Assembly (NCBI GenBank): GCA_017380275.1
Contig: JAFOEH010000184.1
Span: 1-6,182, forward strand
Direction of reading: 5' to 3'
Source of the DNA: Alistipes sp.
GTDB lineage: Bacteria; Bacteroidota; Bacteroidia; Bacteroidales; Rikenellaceae
DNA length: 6,182 nt
In this document: piece after piece, positions 1-6,182 of the stretch
Numbering within the stretch: the first letter of the stretch is position 1
Layout: every line of letters starts with the position of its first letter
The notes under the pieces: model-generated
What the model was told of the DNA's origin: nothing
The model's input: the letters and a program-made list of their open reading frames with translations, nothing else
The model's database searches: none
Position numbers and translations under genes: made by a program

Positions 1-824
1 ATACTCTGAACACCCTCCGAGGTCTTAGCGGTGAACTCGTCTGCGAAGTAGGTCAGTGCCAGACCATTCTGGTGGAATGCCATCCAGAAGAAGATCACAA
101 CGGCAAATACCAAACACAGAGCAACTACGCGAGCCTTGGTCTCAGCGGGAGAGAGCTCCTCCTCGGTCGAAACAGCACCAGCCTTGCGTGCGCCACCCTC
201 GACGTGACGGAACGTAGGACGGAAGATGTAGTAGATAGCCATTGACACGATCAGCGAAGCGCAAGCCACAGCGAATGAGAAGTGGTAAGCGTCGTTCGAT
301 GTGTAACCCAGAGCGGTCTCAGCCCACTCCTTGATCTCAACGGCTGCGGTAGGTGCAAACAAGGCACCAATGTTGATAGCCATATAGAAGAGCGAGAATG
401 CAGAGTCGCGCTTGTCGGCGTACTTGGGATCGTCGTAGAGATTACCCACCATAACCTGCAAGTTACCCTTGAAAAGACCCGTACCAACGCTGATCAGCAG
501 CAGCGAGCCGAGCATAGCTACCATTGCGAGCGTATCGCCACCCAGGGGTACCGACAACAGCAGATAACCTGCGAACATAATCGTGATACCGATGGTTACC
601 ATACGGCCGAATCCGAACTTGTCGGCCAGAATACCGCCGATCAGGGGCATAAAGTAAACCAATCCGAGGAAAGTAGAGTAGATTGAGCCTGCCACACCGG
701 CGTCGAGGCCGAAGTTGGCACGAAGGAACAGGGCGAACACAGCTACCATCGTGTAGTAACCAAAGCGCTCACCTGTATTTGCCAACGCGAGGGCAAACAA
801 ACCTTTAGGGTGTCCTTTGAACAT
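1..824 (-). CDS. POT/PTR2-family (proton-dependent oligopeptide) MFS transporter, partial (C-terminus outside window)
   Basis: This is an inner-membrane transporter of the major facilitator superfamily, POT/PTR2 branch, whose members usually import di- and tripeptides with protons. The ATG lies at 824-822 and the frame stays open to the window edge, giving 274 residues, roughly the first half to three fifths of a typical member. It is not closed within the window. Visible family marks are ERFGYY at residues 19-24, an MFS motif-A-like DKFGFGR at 68-74, GTGLFKGN at 114-121 with the conserved Lys119, and the PTR2 signature FYMAINIG at 146-153. About seven hydrophobic segments can be seen, the seventh near 232-255, with a charged linker at 205-231 between the N- and C-terminal bundles. 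Two positions look unusual: the first Glu of the ExxERF motif is Asn16, and the TM7 position that is often Glu is His251. The family is secure, but the substrate is not; peptide uptake is only the default. It is divergent from glgB. Confidence 0.9.
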   Translation of the reverse strand, partial: MFKGHPKGLFALALANTGERFGYYTMVAVFALFLRANFGLDAGVAGSIYSTFLGLVYFMPLIGGILADKFGFGRMVTIGITIMFAGYLLLSVPLGGDTLAMVAMLGSLLLISVGTGLFKGNLQVMVGNLYDDPKYADKRDSAFSLFYMAINIGALFAPTAAVEIKEWAETALGYTSNDAYHFSFAVACASLIVSMAIYYIFRPTFRHVEGGARKAGAVSTEEELSPAETKARVVALCLVFAVVIFFWMAFHQNGLALTYFADEFTAKTSEGVQS

Positions 825-878
825 AAATTGATAGTTTTAAGTTATTAATTGTTGAACGTTATATGTGCAAAAACGCTT

Positions 879-892
879 TATTTGGGCAAATA
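879..892. promoter_or_regulatory. 14-bp interrupted palindrome in the divergent promoter region
   Basis: TATTTG, a GG spacer and CAAATA form two perfect 6-bp inverted arms. The dyad overlaps the minus-strand -7 octamer and the only TTTG that could serve as the plus-strand -33 element. A protein bound here would cover both promoters, so it is a plausible operator. The dyad could equally be a by-product of two facing A/T-rich promoter elements. The short arms and single copy keep confidence low. Confidence 0.25.
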
Positions 893-894
893 TA
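887..894 (-). promoter_or_regulatory. Putative Bacteroidetes -7 promoter element for the POT transporter
   Basis: Read on the minus strand, this octamer is TATATTTG, a full match to the Bacteroidetes sigma-ABfr -7 consensus TAnnTTTG. Transcription would begin around 878-881 and leave a leader of roughly 55 nt before the ATG at 824. No clear TTTG -33 element lies at the expected distance upstream (about 914-918), so the call rests on the -7 match and its position alone. The leader is A/T-rich and has no Shine-Dalgarno sequence. Confidence 0.45.
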
Positions 895-908
895 CGGAAA
901 AAATTGCA

Positions 909-916
909 TATATTTG
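909..916 (+). promoter_or_regulatory. Putative Bacteroidetes -7 promoter element for glgB
   Basis: TATATTTG on the plus strand fully matches the Bacteroidetes -7 consensus TAnnTTTG and sits 25 nt upstream of the glgB ATG. A start site near 922-924 would leave a leader of only about 20 nt. The nearest TTTG that could act as a -33 element is at 881-884, with a 24-nt spacer. That is a few bases longer than the usual 19-21, so the upstream half is weak. The octamer is the mirror image of the one at 887-894. Confidence 0.5.
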
Positions 917-941
917 TATAAGTATCTATCAAATTGTTGCT

Positions 942-2978
942 ATGGAAAATGTGAAAACACTTTTACCGATGGTTGAGCGCGACGAGTGGCTCCACCCCGT
1001 GGCTGATCAGGTAGCCGATCGTCATAACCGATACCGCCGCCGCATCGAGGCTATCGAGCATCAAGCAGGCTCGATTGTTGATTATGCCAATGGTTATCGC
1101 CATTACGGCTGGCAGTGGGACGACGCGCTTCAGGGATGGTGGCTTCGCGAGTGGCTGCCCGAGGCATACGATGTCTTTGTCTTTGGCGATTTCAACTCGT
1201 GGCAACGCACGCAGTTGCGTATGGACAAGGGCTCGGATGGCGTATGGTCGATTTTCCTGCCAGAGGCTATGTATGGACATCTGCTGACTCACGGCTCGCT
1301 ATATAAGTTGCACGTTCACGGCGCCAATGGCTGGCACGACCGCATCCCCGCCTACGCTACGCGCGTGGTGCAGGACGAGGAGTCGAAAAACTATACAGCC
1401 CAATTCTGGAATCCCGCGGAGCCTTACCGCTGGCAGCACGACGATTTCGTGGGCGCCCCCGCGAAGGACCTTCTGATTTACGAGGCCCACGTCGGTATGG
1501 CGCAGGAGGAGGCTAAGGTTGGTACCTATGACGAATTCACCGACCTGATCCTGCCCCGCATCAAGAAGGCTGGCTACAATGCCGTGCAGCTGATGGCCAT
1601 AGCCGAGCATCCCTATTACGGCTCGTTCGGCTATCACGTCTCGAATTTCTTTGCCCCATCGTCGCGTTTCGGTACGCCCGAGGAGCTTAAGCGACTGATT
1701 GATACTGCGCACGGGATGGGTATTGCCGTTATTATGGATCTGGTTCACGCTCACTATGTTAAGAATTGGAACGAGGGCTTGCGTGATTTGGATGGTTCCG
1801 ATCACCACTACTCAAAGCCAGGCAATGCTGGCTACCAGAAGTATTGGGATTCGATGGTCTTCGACTACGGTAAGGGTGGGGTGGAGCATTTTCTCCTCTC
1901 GAACGTAAAGTATTGGCTCGACGAGTTCCACTTCGACGGCTACCGCTTCGATGGCGTCACGTCGATGCTCTACTACCATCGTGGTTACACCGACTTCGAT
2001 TCGCGTGAAAAATTCTTCGATGAGGGTGTTGATCTTGATGCCATAACCTATCTTACGCTGGCCAACCGACTCATCCACGATTTCCGTCCGCAGGCAGTAA
2101 CCATCGCCGAGGATGTGAGCGGTATGCCCGGAATGTGTTGCGCGATAGACGATGGCGGTATCGGCTTCGACTACCGCTTGGGTATGGCTATCCCCGATTT
2201 CTGGATTCGTATGCTGAAGGATACGCCCGATGAGGATTGGAACATCTGGGAGATGTGGAGTATTATGACCAACCGCCTCCCGTCGGTACGCACCGTAGCC
2301 TATGCCGAGTCGCACGATCAGGCGCTGGTGGGCGATAAGACCATCGCCTTCCGCCTGCTCGATAAGCTGATGTACGAGGGTATGGATCGCTCTTTCGAGA
2401 GCATCGAGATGGATCGTGGTATGGCCCTGCATAAGATGATACGCCTCTTCACGATCTCTACGGGTGGCGATGCCTACCTTAATTTTATGGGTAACGAGTT
2501 CGGCCACCCCGAGTGGATCGACTTCCCACGCGAGGGTAACGGCTGGTCGTGCAATTATGCGCGCCGCCAGTGGTCGTTGCGCGACAATGGCTTCCTGCGA
2601 TATGAGTTCTTGGCCGACTTCGACGAGGCGATGATTGAACTTGTGAAGGAGCACGCCGTGATGTCGGACGGCTATCCCTACAACCTGCTGATGGACGAGG
2701 AGAACAAGACGATGGTCTATTCGCACCGCGATTTGATTTTTGTCCTGAACTGGCATCCGACGGCAGCTATTCCCGACTACGAACTTCCCGTTCACGAGGC
2801 CGGAAAGTATGAGGTTGTACTCTCGTCGGACGAGAAACGCTTTGGCGGTCAGGAGCGCCAGACGCTTGGCGAGGAGCACTTCTCGTTCAACGTCGAGGGC
2901 GAGGATGGAGAGCTTTATCCCCGTATCAAGATTTACAATACGCCCCGAACGGCTGTCGTATTACGAAAGGTTGATTAA
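942..2978 (+). CDS. glgB: 1,4-alpha-glucan (glycogen) branching enzyme, eukaryotic-type GH13_8
   Basis: The enzyme cuts alpha-1,4 glucan chains and rejoins the segment through an alpha-1,6 bond, making the branches of cytoplasmic glycogen. The 678 residues are a full-length protein. An N-terminal helical segment (about 7-50) is followed by a CBM48 domain with FGDFNSW at 81-87, a GH13 (beta/alpha)8 catalytic domain (about 175-560) and a C-terminal all-beta domain (about 580-678). Catalytic residues by family alignment are the nucleophile Asp337 in FDGYRFDGVTSM, the acid/base Glu390 in TIAEDVSG and the stabiliser Asp459 in AESHDQ; region I is DLVHAH at 266-271. Blocks such as YLNFMGNEFGHPEW (512-525) and LMAIAEHPYYGSFGY (217-231) closely resemble animal and yeast branching enzymes, which places it in GH13_8 rather than the GH13_9 group of E. 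coli GlgB. ATG 942 is chosen because an upstream in-frame TTG at 849 would put the promoter inside the gene. It has no Shine-Dalgarno and no glgA or glgC beside it here. Confidence 0.96.
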   Translation: MENVKTLLPMVERDEWLHPVADQVADRHNRYRRRIEAIEHQAGSIVDYANGYRHYGWQWDDALQGWWLREWLPEAYDVFVFGDFNSWQRTQLRMDKGSDGVWSIFLPEAMYGHLLTHGSLYKLHVHGANGWHDRIPAYATRVVQDEESKNYTAQFWNPAEPYRWQHDDFVGAPAKDLLIYEAHVGMAQEEAKVGTYDEFTDLILPRIKKAGYNAVQLMAIAEHPYYGSFGYHVSNFFAPSSRFGTPEELKRLIDTAHGMGIAVIMDLVHAHYVKNWNEGLRDLDGSDHHYSKPGNAGYQKYWDSMVFDYGKGGVEHFLLSNVKYWLDEFHFDGYRFDGVTSMLYYHRGYTDFDSREKFFDEGVDLDAITYLTLANRLIHDFRPQAVTIAEDVSGMPGMCCAIDDGGIGFDYRLGMAIPDFWIRMLKDTPDEDWNIWEMWSIMTNRLPSVRTVAYAESHDQALVGDKTIAFRLLDKLMYEGMDRSFESIEMDRGMALHKMIRLFTISTGGDAYLNFMGNEFGHPEWIDFPREGNGWSCNYARRQWSLRDNGFLRYEFLADFDEAMIELVKEHAVMSDGYPYNLLMDEENKTMVYSHRDLIFVLNWHPTAAIPDYELPVHEAGKYEVVLSSDEKRFGGQERQTLGEEHFSFNVEGEDGELYPRIKIYNTPRTAVVLRKVD

Positions 2979-3029
2979 TAATAGCTCTCGTTATACAATT
3001 TCTAAAGAGATAATTTTGAATTTTGCATT

Positions 3030-3061
3030 AAAAAAGGTTGCTCGCGAAGAGCAACCTTTTT
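3030..3061. terminator. Bidirectional intrinsic terminator between glgB and the DUF5009 gene
   Basis: GGTTGCTC (3036-3043) pairs perfectly with GAGCAACC (3049-3056) around a 5-nt loop. The 8-bp stem is flanked by six A's on the left and five T's on the right, so each strand reads as a G/C-containing hairpin followed by a U tract. With A-T pairing included, the stem reaches 13 bp. It begins about 50 nt after the glgB stop and ends 2 nt from the stop codon of the facing minus-strand gene, the expected place for a terminator shared by convergent transcripts. Confidence 0.92.
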
Positions 3062-3063
3062 CA

Positions 3064-4182
3064 TTATACCTTTAAGAATATCTTTTTCCTGTACATCACC
3101 CACAGAATCAGGAATATCGTTCCCACCTGCGAGAGCGTGAGTAGCAGATTATAGTACGCTCCCATATACTGCTCCAGACCGTAGAATATCGAGTCGGCCA
3201 CACCGCGGAAATTGACTATCTGCGTGAGCATATAGGCAGCTATGGAGTTCATTCCATAGACCTTGAGCCAACTAAGGTGCTTGCCATACCCCATACAATC
3301 AACAAAATAGTATGCAATTCCCAGCAGTATGAACGACACGCCTGCCGCATAGAGTGCCATCGACGAGGTCCATATAATCTTGATAATCGGCATCCAAACG
3401 CTCCACGCCATTGCAATAGCAACCATCGCCACACCTGCACCAAAGAGCCACCATAGTTTCCGTCGATCCTCCATCTCACTCTTTGCTATGTGTCCCGCCA
3501 GCATACCGCAGATACCCGTCACGCCGAAGGTGAGGCTACTCAAAATCCAGGTGTAGTGATAGCTCTCGCTCCACACCACAACGCCATTCTCAACGGTTGC
3601 ATTGTCGCGGAAGCGCCCCAGCACCACTCGATCAACCCACTCGGCCAGATTGCCCTGTGGCGTATAGTCGCCGCCACCAAAGCCATCCACCGACACGAAC
3701 TCCATCGCCGCCCAGTAGGCCAAAAGAAGCACCACAGCGGCAATAATCTGCGTTCTAATGCGCGAGAACAGGTACAGCACCGCGGCCACGGCATAGCCTA
3801 CGGCGATAGCCTGCAACGTATTGGTGTAAAGGTAGATGCGATCAGGATCAAGTGCTAACAGATTACCTTGGCACATCATTCCGAACACCCACAGCACCGC
3901 AACACGTCGTGCCACGCGCTTCATCGCATCCACTCTGTTGCCACTCTCGCGGTAACGCTTCAGCGCGAAGGGAATTGTCGCACCCGCCATAAACATAAAT
4001 AGTGGCATAATTATATCCCACGGGCCAAAGCCCTCCCACTCAACGTGGTGGAATATCCACATACAGCTGTTGAGCCATTCGCAGTCGGCTGCACGCGCTA
4101 TGGCGTTCACCACGGGCCCTAATGCCACCAGAAAGAAGAGATCGGCTCCACGCAGTACGTCGAGCGATTCTAATCGTTTCAT
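3064..4182 (-). CDS. DUF5009 / HGSNAT-like multi-pass membrane acyltransferase
   Basis: This 372-residue integral membrane protein has about ten hydrophobic segments, the first near residues 10-28 and the last near 344-362. The N-terminus RLESLDVLRG (residues 3-12) is the family opening. The first loop carries HVEWEG at 46-51, matching the HxxWxG motif around the catalytic His of heparan-alpha-glucosaminide N-acetyltransferase. It is followed by Asp56 and a hydrophobic PLFMFMAGATIPFAL segment typical of DUF5009 proteins. Family members are thought to move acyl groups, probably from acetyl-CoA, onto sugars across the membrane; the acceptor here is unknown. An extracytoplasmic loop at about 162-207 contains PQGNLAEWVDR, also family-like. 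ATG 4182 is chosen over the in-frame TTG at 4188; it starts 6 nt after the SDR stop, so the two genes are almost certainly co-transcribed. Transcription ends at the hairpin 2 nt beyond the stop. The fold assignment is firm, the activity inferred. Confidence 0.85.
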   Translation of the reverse strand: MKRLESLDVLRGADLFFLVALGPVVNAIARAADCEWLNSCMWIFHHVEWEGFGPWDIIMPLFMFMAGATIPFALKRYRESGNRVDAMKRVARRVAVLWVFGMMCQGNLLALDPDRIYLYTNTLQAIAVGYAVAAVLYLFSRIRTQIIAAVVLLLAYWAAMEFVSVDGFGGGDYTPQGNLAEWVDRVVLGRFRDNATVENGVVVWSESYHYTWILSSLTFGVTGICGMLAGHIAKSEMEDRRKLWWLFGAGVAMVAIAMAWSVWMPIIKIIWTSSMALYAAGVSFILLGIAYYFVDCMGYGKHLSWLKVYGMNSIAAYMLTQIVNFRGVADSIFYGLEQYMGAYYNLLLTLSQVGTIFLILWVMYRKKIFLKV

Positions 4183-4188
4183 ACGCAA

Positions 4189-5007
4189 CTACTTAAATGG
4201 TGAATCGGGCTCCTTCGACATCACATAGTAGAAGAGCTTGTCGACAATGCCCGGAGCAAATTTCTTTACAAAATGCGTAGCGCGACCCTCGGCCTCCATC
4301 AGACACAGACGCTTGCGGCGTGCAATGCCGCGTGCTACGATGTGGGCCACCTGCTCGGCAGTCATCATCTTGCCCTCCTCGCGAGGCGTCGATCCCTGCT
4401 GTGATCCATCGGCCGTGAGAGCCGAGAATCGAACATTCGAGGCGGTGAATCCGGGGCAGGCTACCATAACGTGCAACCCCTTCTTAAGATTCTCCACGCG
4501 GATGGTCTCCAAGAATCCCGTCATCGCAAACTTCGATGCCGAGTAACCCGTGCGGCCCGGCAGACCGTGAATACCCGCCACGGACGAGATTCCGACCAAT
4601 GATCCCTTTGACTTCTGCAGGTAGGGTAGTGCGAACTTGGTGCAATATACAGTACCCCAGAAGTTTACGTCCATCAATCGGTGCAAAACACTCAGGTCCA
4701 AATCATCAAACAACGCGCGCATCGATATGCCCGCATTGCAGATCAGCACATCAATTCCGCCGAAAGCCTCGACAGCCGTCTTGATCAACTTCTCGCAATC
4801 CTCGACCTTCGTTACATCCGTCACGCACCACGCAGCCTTGCCGCCTTTGGCCTCAATCTCTTGACACATCTGCTCGAGCTTATCGCCCTGACGCGCACCC
4901 AGAACTACCTTGGCTCCCATCGCGGCATACTCGCGGGCCATCGCAGCTCCGATACCCGACGAAGCGCCTGTGATGACGACAACTTTTCCGTTTAATTTGT
5001 TGCTCAT
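4189..5007 (-). CDS. Classical short-chain dehydrogenase/reductase (SDR), 11-beta-HSD-like
   Basis: The 272-residue Rossmann-fold oxidoreductase has all the marks of a classical SDR: the nucleotide-binding TGASSGIG at 13-20, Asp64 in CVTDV, NAG at 91-93, Asn115 in DVNFWG, the catalytic Ser142 in GISSVAG, and the Tyr155/Lys159 pair in YSASK, with PG at 185-186 after the next strand. Arg39 just after the second beta strand (GAR) favours NADP(H) over NAD(H). The YSASKFAMTGF block and the extended C-terminus with basic stretches (RRKR at 230-233) resemble the 11-beta-hydroxysteroid-dehydrogenase-like group, but the sequence does not reveal the substrate. There is no signal peptide; a cytoplasmic or membrane-associated location is likely. 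It begins 11 nt after the PhnP-like gene and ends 6 nt before the acyltransferase. The leader is A/T-rich with no Shine-Dalgarno. SDR class is certain; any steroid, lipid or sugar substrate would be a guess. Confidence 0.93.
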   Translation of the reverse strand: MSNKLNGKVVVITGASSGIGAAMAREYAAMGAKVVLGARQGDKLEQMCQEIEAKGGKAAWCVTDVTKVEDCEKLIKTAVEAFGGIDVLICNAGISMRALFDDLDLSVLHRLMDVNFWGTVYCTKFALPYLQKSKGSLVGISSVAGIHGLPGRTGYSASKFAMTGFLETIRVENLKKGLHVMVACPGFTASNVRFSALTADGSQQGSTPREEGKMMTAEQVAHIVARGIARRKRLCLMEAEGRATHFVKKFAPGIVDKLFYYVMSKEPDSPFK

Positions 5008-5018
5008 ATATTTAAGTT

Positions 5019-5801
5019 TTAATCATTTATCTCAATCTCCATTCCGTCCCAAGCCAGCTCCACTCTATCGGGCAATCGCTCAGCAGAGCTTGCGTGCAGA
5101 CCAATCTCGTGCGACATATGCGTAAGATATGCCTTGCGGGGTTTTATCTCTCGGACAATCTCCACCGCCTCGGCAACACAGAAGTGCGAGTCGTGAGGCG
5201 TAAATCTCAATGCGTTAATTATCATTAACTCCACACCTCGCAGCTTCTCTATCTCGCCCTCGACGAGGTGCTTGAAGTCGGTCATATATGCCATCGGCCC
5301 GATGCGAAAACCTGTAACCTCAAATCGCTCGGAGTGCTTGCCACGAATGGGAACAATCTCTACATCACCCACTCTGAACGCTTGCGTGTTGTCAATCTCG
5401 TGGAGTCGCATCTCGGGCACACCTCGATATTTGTTCGTGACGAAGGCGTAGTCGAAATCCTTTCTAATGGTTGTGATTGTGCGGGCCGTAGCGTAGATAT
5501 CAACGGGACGAATCGTCGGGTAATCCACAAAGTTAAAGGCCCTCACATCGTCCAGCCCGCCCGTGTGGTCCTTATGCTCGTGCGTGAGCAGTATCGCATC
5601 AATCCTTCTCGCATTGGTTCGCAACATCTGCTGACGGAAGTCGGGCCCAGCGTCAATCACAATACGCTTATCGCCCACCTCGACCATAGCCGAAGTGCGC
5701 AGACGCTTGTCGCGCTCATCCTTTGATTGGCACACCTCGCATTGGCATCCGATTACGGGCACGCCTTGCGATGTTCCTGTTCCTAAAATAGTGAGTTTCA
5801 T
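5019..5801 (-). CDS. PhnP-like metallo-beta-lactamase-fold phosphodiesterase/hydrolase
   Basis: The 260-residue protein is similar in length and architecture to E. coli PhnP (about 252), which opens 5-phosphoribosyl 1,2-cyclic phosphate during phosphonate use. It starts MKLTILGTGTSQGVP, the family's first strand and loop. A Cys-x-Cys-x2-Cys set (19, 21, 24) plus His231 matches the structural zinc site of PhnP. The catalytic dimetal ligands are THEHKDH at 73-79 (His74, His76, Asp78, His79), probably His156 in RGKHSER, Asp175 in YMTDF and His228 in LTHMSH; His203/His206 in TPHDSH may take part in catalysis. The C-terminus WDGMEIEI matches the PhnP ending. ATG 5801 is used because the reading frame continues upstream only by overlapping rnhA. 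It follows the rnhA stop after 1 nt, so translational coupling is likely. No phosphonate-degradation genes are visible, so the natural substrate may be another cyclic phosphate or phosphodiester. Confidence 0.9.
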   Translation of the reverse strand: MKLTILGTGTSQGVPVIGCQCEVCQSKDERDKRLRTSAMVEVGDKRIVIDAGPDFRQQMLRTNARRIDAILLTHEHKDHTGGLDDVRAFNFVDYPTIRPVDIYATARTITTIRKDFDYAFVTNKYRGVPEMRLHEIDNTQAFRVGDVEIVPIRGKHSERFEVTGFRIGPMAYMTDFKHLVEGEIEKLRGVELMIINALRFTPHDSHFCVAEAVEIVREIKPRKAYLTHMSHEIGLHASSAERLPDRVELAWDGMEIEIND

Positions 5802-5802
5802 A

Positions 5803-6182
5803 CTATTGCGCTTGATAACCTGTATCCTCCAAAAGATTTGCACCGTTTGCTGCCGCCACGGCCAGCTCGTCGCAACGGTTGTTCTCCACCGTCGAAGAGT
5901 GGCCCTTGACCCAGACAAATCGAACGTGGTGACGTCGATATACGCGCAGGAATCGCATCCACAGATCGGGGTTCTTCTTTCCCGCAAAGCCTTTGCGCTC
6001 CCAGCCGAAAACCCAGCGCTGATTCACCGCATCGACCACATACTTCGAGTCCGAGTATAATGTCACGTTCGTTCCGTCGAACTTCAGTGCCTCCAACGCC
6101 ACACATACGGCCATCAGCTCCATACGGTTGTTGGTCGTCAGGCGAAAGCCCTGCGATAGCTCTTTGCGGTGTGGCCCTGACA
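5803..6182 (-). CDS. rnhA: Ribonuclease HI, partial (N-terminus outside window)
   Basis: RNase HI cuts the RNA strand of RNA-DNA hybrids, removing primers and R-loops in the cytoplasm. The visible 125 residues lack roughly the first 30, including the first catalytic Asp (Asp10 in E. coli). The remaining active-site residues are present by comparison with E. coli: Glu48 in TNNRMEL, Asp70 in YSDSKYVVD, His124 in WVKGHSS and Asp134 in RCDELA. The C-terminal LEDTGYQ also matches the enterobacterial protein closely. The frame stays open to the window edge, and the family sequence GFRLTTNN continues upstream of the ATG at 6123, so that ATG is internal and not the start. The stop at 5805-5803 lies 1 nt before the PhnP-like gene. 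No frameshift or missing motif is seen. Confidence 0.95.
   Translation of the reverse strand, partial: SGPHRKELSQGFRLTTNNRMELMAVCVALEALKFDGTNVTLYSDSKYVVDAVNQRWVFGWERKGFAGKKNPDLWMRFLRVYRRHHVRFVWVKGHSSTVENNRCDELAVAAANGANLLEDTGYQAQ

Larger units (their letters stand above)
3064..6182 (-). other. Probable four-gene operon: rnhA, PhnP-like, SDR, DUF5009
   Basis: The four genes run in one direction with intergenic gaps of 1, 11 and 6 nt, too short for separate promoters or terminators, and none of the gaps contains a hairpin. The run ends at the terminator at 3030-3061. The promoter and any further upstream genes are beyond the right edge. The functions do not form an obvious pathway, so the grouping may be a housekeeping operon rather than a functional module. 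Confidence 0.75.

Noticed and set aside
282..686. 134-codon plus-strand frame inside the transporter gene
   Set aside because: It lies wholly within the well-supported POT coding sequence on the other strand, and its translation is polar and low in complexity with no known motif.
849..941. Possible 31-residue N-terminal extension of glgB from a TTG codon
   Set aside because: It would include the promoter octamer at 909-916. It does not resemble branching-enzyme N-termini, whereas the family-like sequence begins at the ATG at 942.
1812..2879. Long open frame (355 codons) antisense to glgB, with further open antisense stretches at 1299-1808 and 963-1292
   Set aside because: All three are in exact codon register with glgB. 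Stops there would need TTA, CTA or TCA codons in glgB, which are rare in this gene, so open antisense frames are expected. The translations show no recognisable domain.
4183..4188. TTG start for the DUF5009 protein, adding two residues
   Set aside because: The ATG at 4182 gives the usual family start (MKRLESLD) and leaves a normal 6-nt gap after the SDR stop.
5802..5987. Upstream extension of the PhnP-like protein by 62 residues
   Set aside because: The extension overlaps the well-conserved RNase HI C-terminus in another frame and has no family similarity. The family N-terminus begins exactly at the ATG at 5801.
6121..6123. ATG as the start of RNase HI
   Set aside because: This Met is the conserved one in NNRMEL. 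Conserved RNase HI sequence continues upstream to the window edge, so the gene is truncated by the window.
1..6182. Mobile elements, CRISPR, tRNA/rRNA, phage or defence genes
   Set aside because: The window was read for direct repeats, terminal inverted repeats, transposase or integrase motifs and RNA gene features. None was found, and nearly all of the sequence is accounted for by intact chromosomal-type genes.

Overview
The window looks like a piece of a Bacteroidota chromosome, most likely Bacteroidales and possibly close to Alistipes. Three things suggest this: start codons preceded by A/T-rich leaders without Shine-Dalgarno sequences, Bacteroidetes-type -7 promoter octamers (TAnnTTTG), and the gene content, which includes a DUF5009-type membrane acyltransferase, a eukaryotic-type (GH13_8) glycogen branching enzyme and a POT-family transporter variant. 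The genus is a guess from general resemblance and moderate GC content.

Layout from left to right. (1) 1-824, minus strand: the N-terminal 274 residues of a POT/PTR-family major facilitator transporter, cut by the window edge. (2) 825-941: a short divergent intergenic region with two mirror-image TATATTTG octamers, one serving each flanking gene. (3) 942-2978, plus strand: a complete 678-residue 1,4-alpha-glucan branching enzyme that appears to be transcribed alone. (4) 2979-3063: a convergent intergenic region with a symmetrical hairpin that should terminate transcription from both sides. (5) 3064-6182, minus strand: a tightly packed four-gene run, in transcription order rnhA (5' end outside the window), a PhnP-like metallo-beta-lactamase-fold hydrolase, a classical short-chain dehydrogenase and a DUF5009/HGSNAT-like multi-pass acyltransferase. 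The spacings are 1, 11 and 6 nt, so one transcript is likely, with its promoter beyond position 6182.

No pathway clearly links all the genes. The branching enzyme belongs to glycogen synthesis, and the transporter probably imports peptides or related solutes. The minus-strand run mixes a housekeeping nuclease with three enzymes of uncertain substrate. I found no mobile element, CRISPR array, tRNA/rRNA gene, phage gene or defence system, and no convincing undescribed system. The points most worth checking are the altered motif residues in the transporter, the back-to-back promoter architecture, and the substrates of the PhnP-like, SDR and DUF5009 proteins. No gene-free stretch exceeds about 120 bases.
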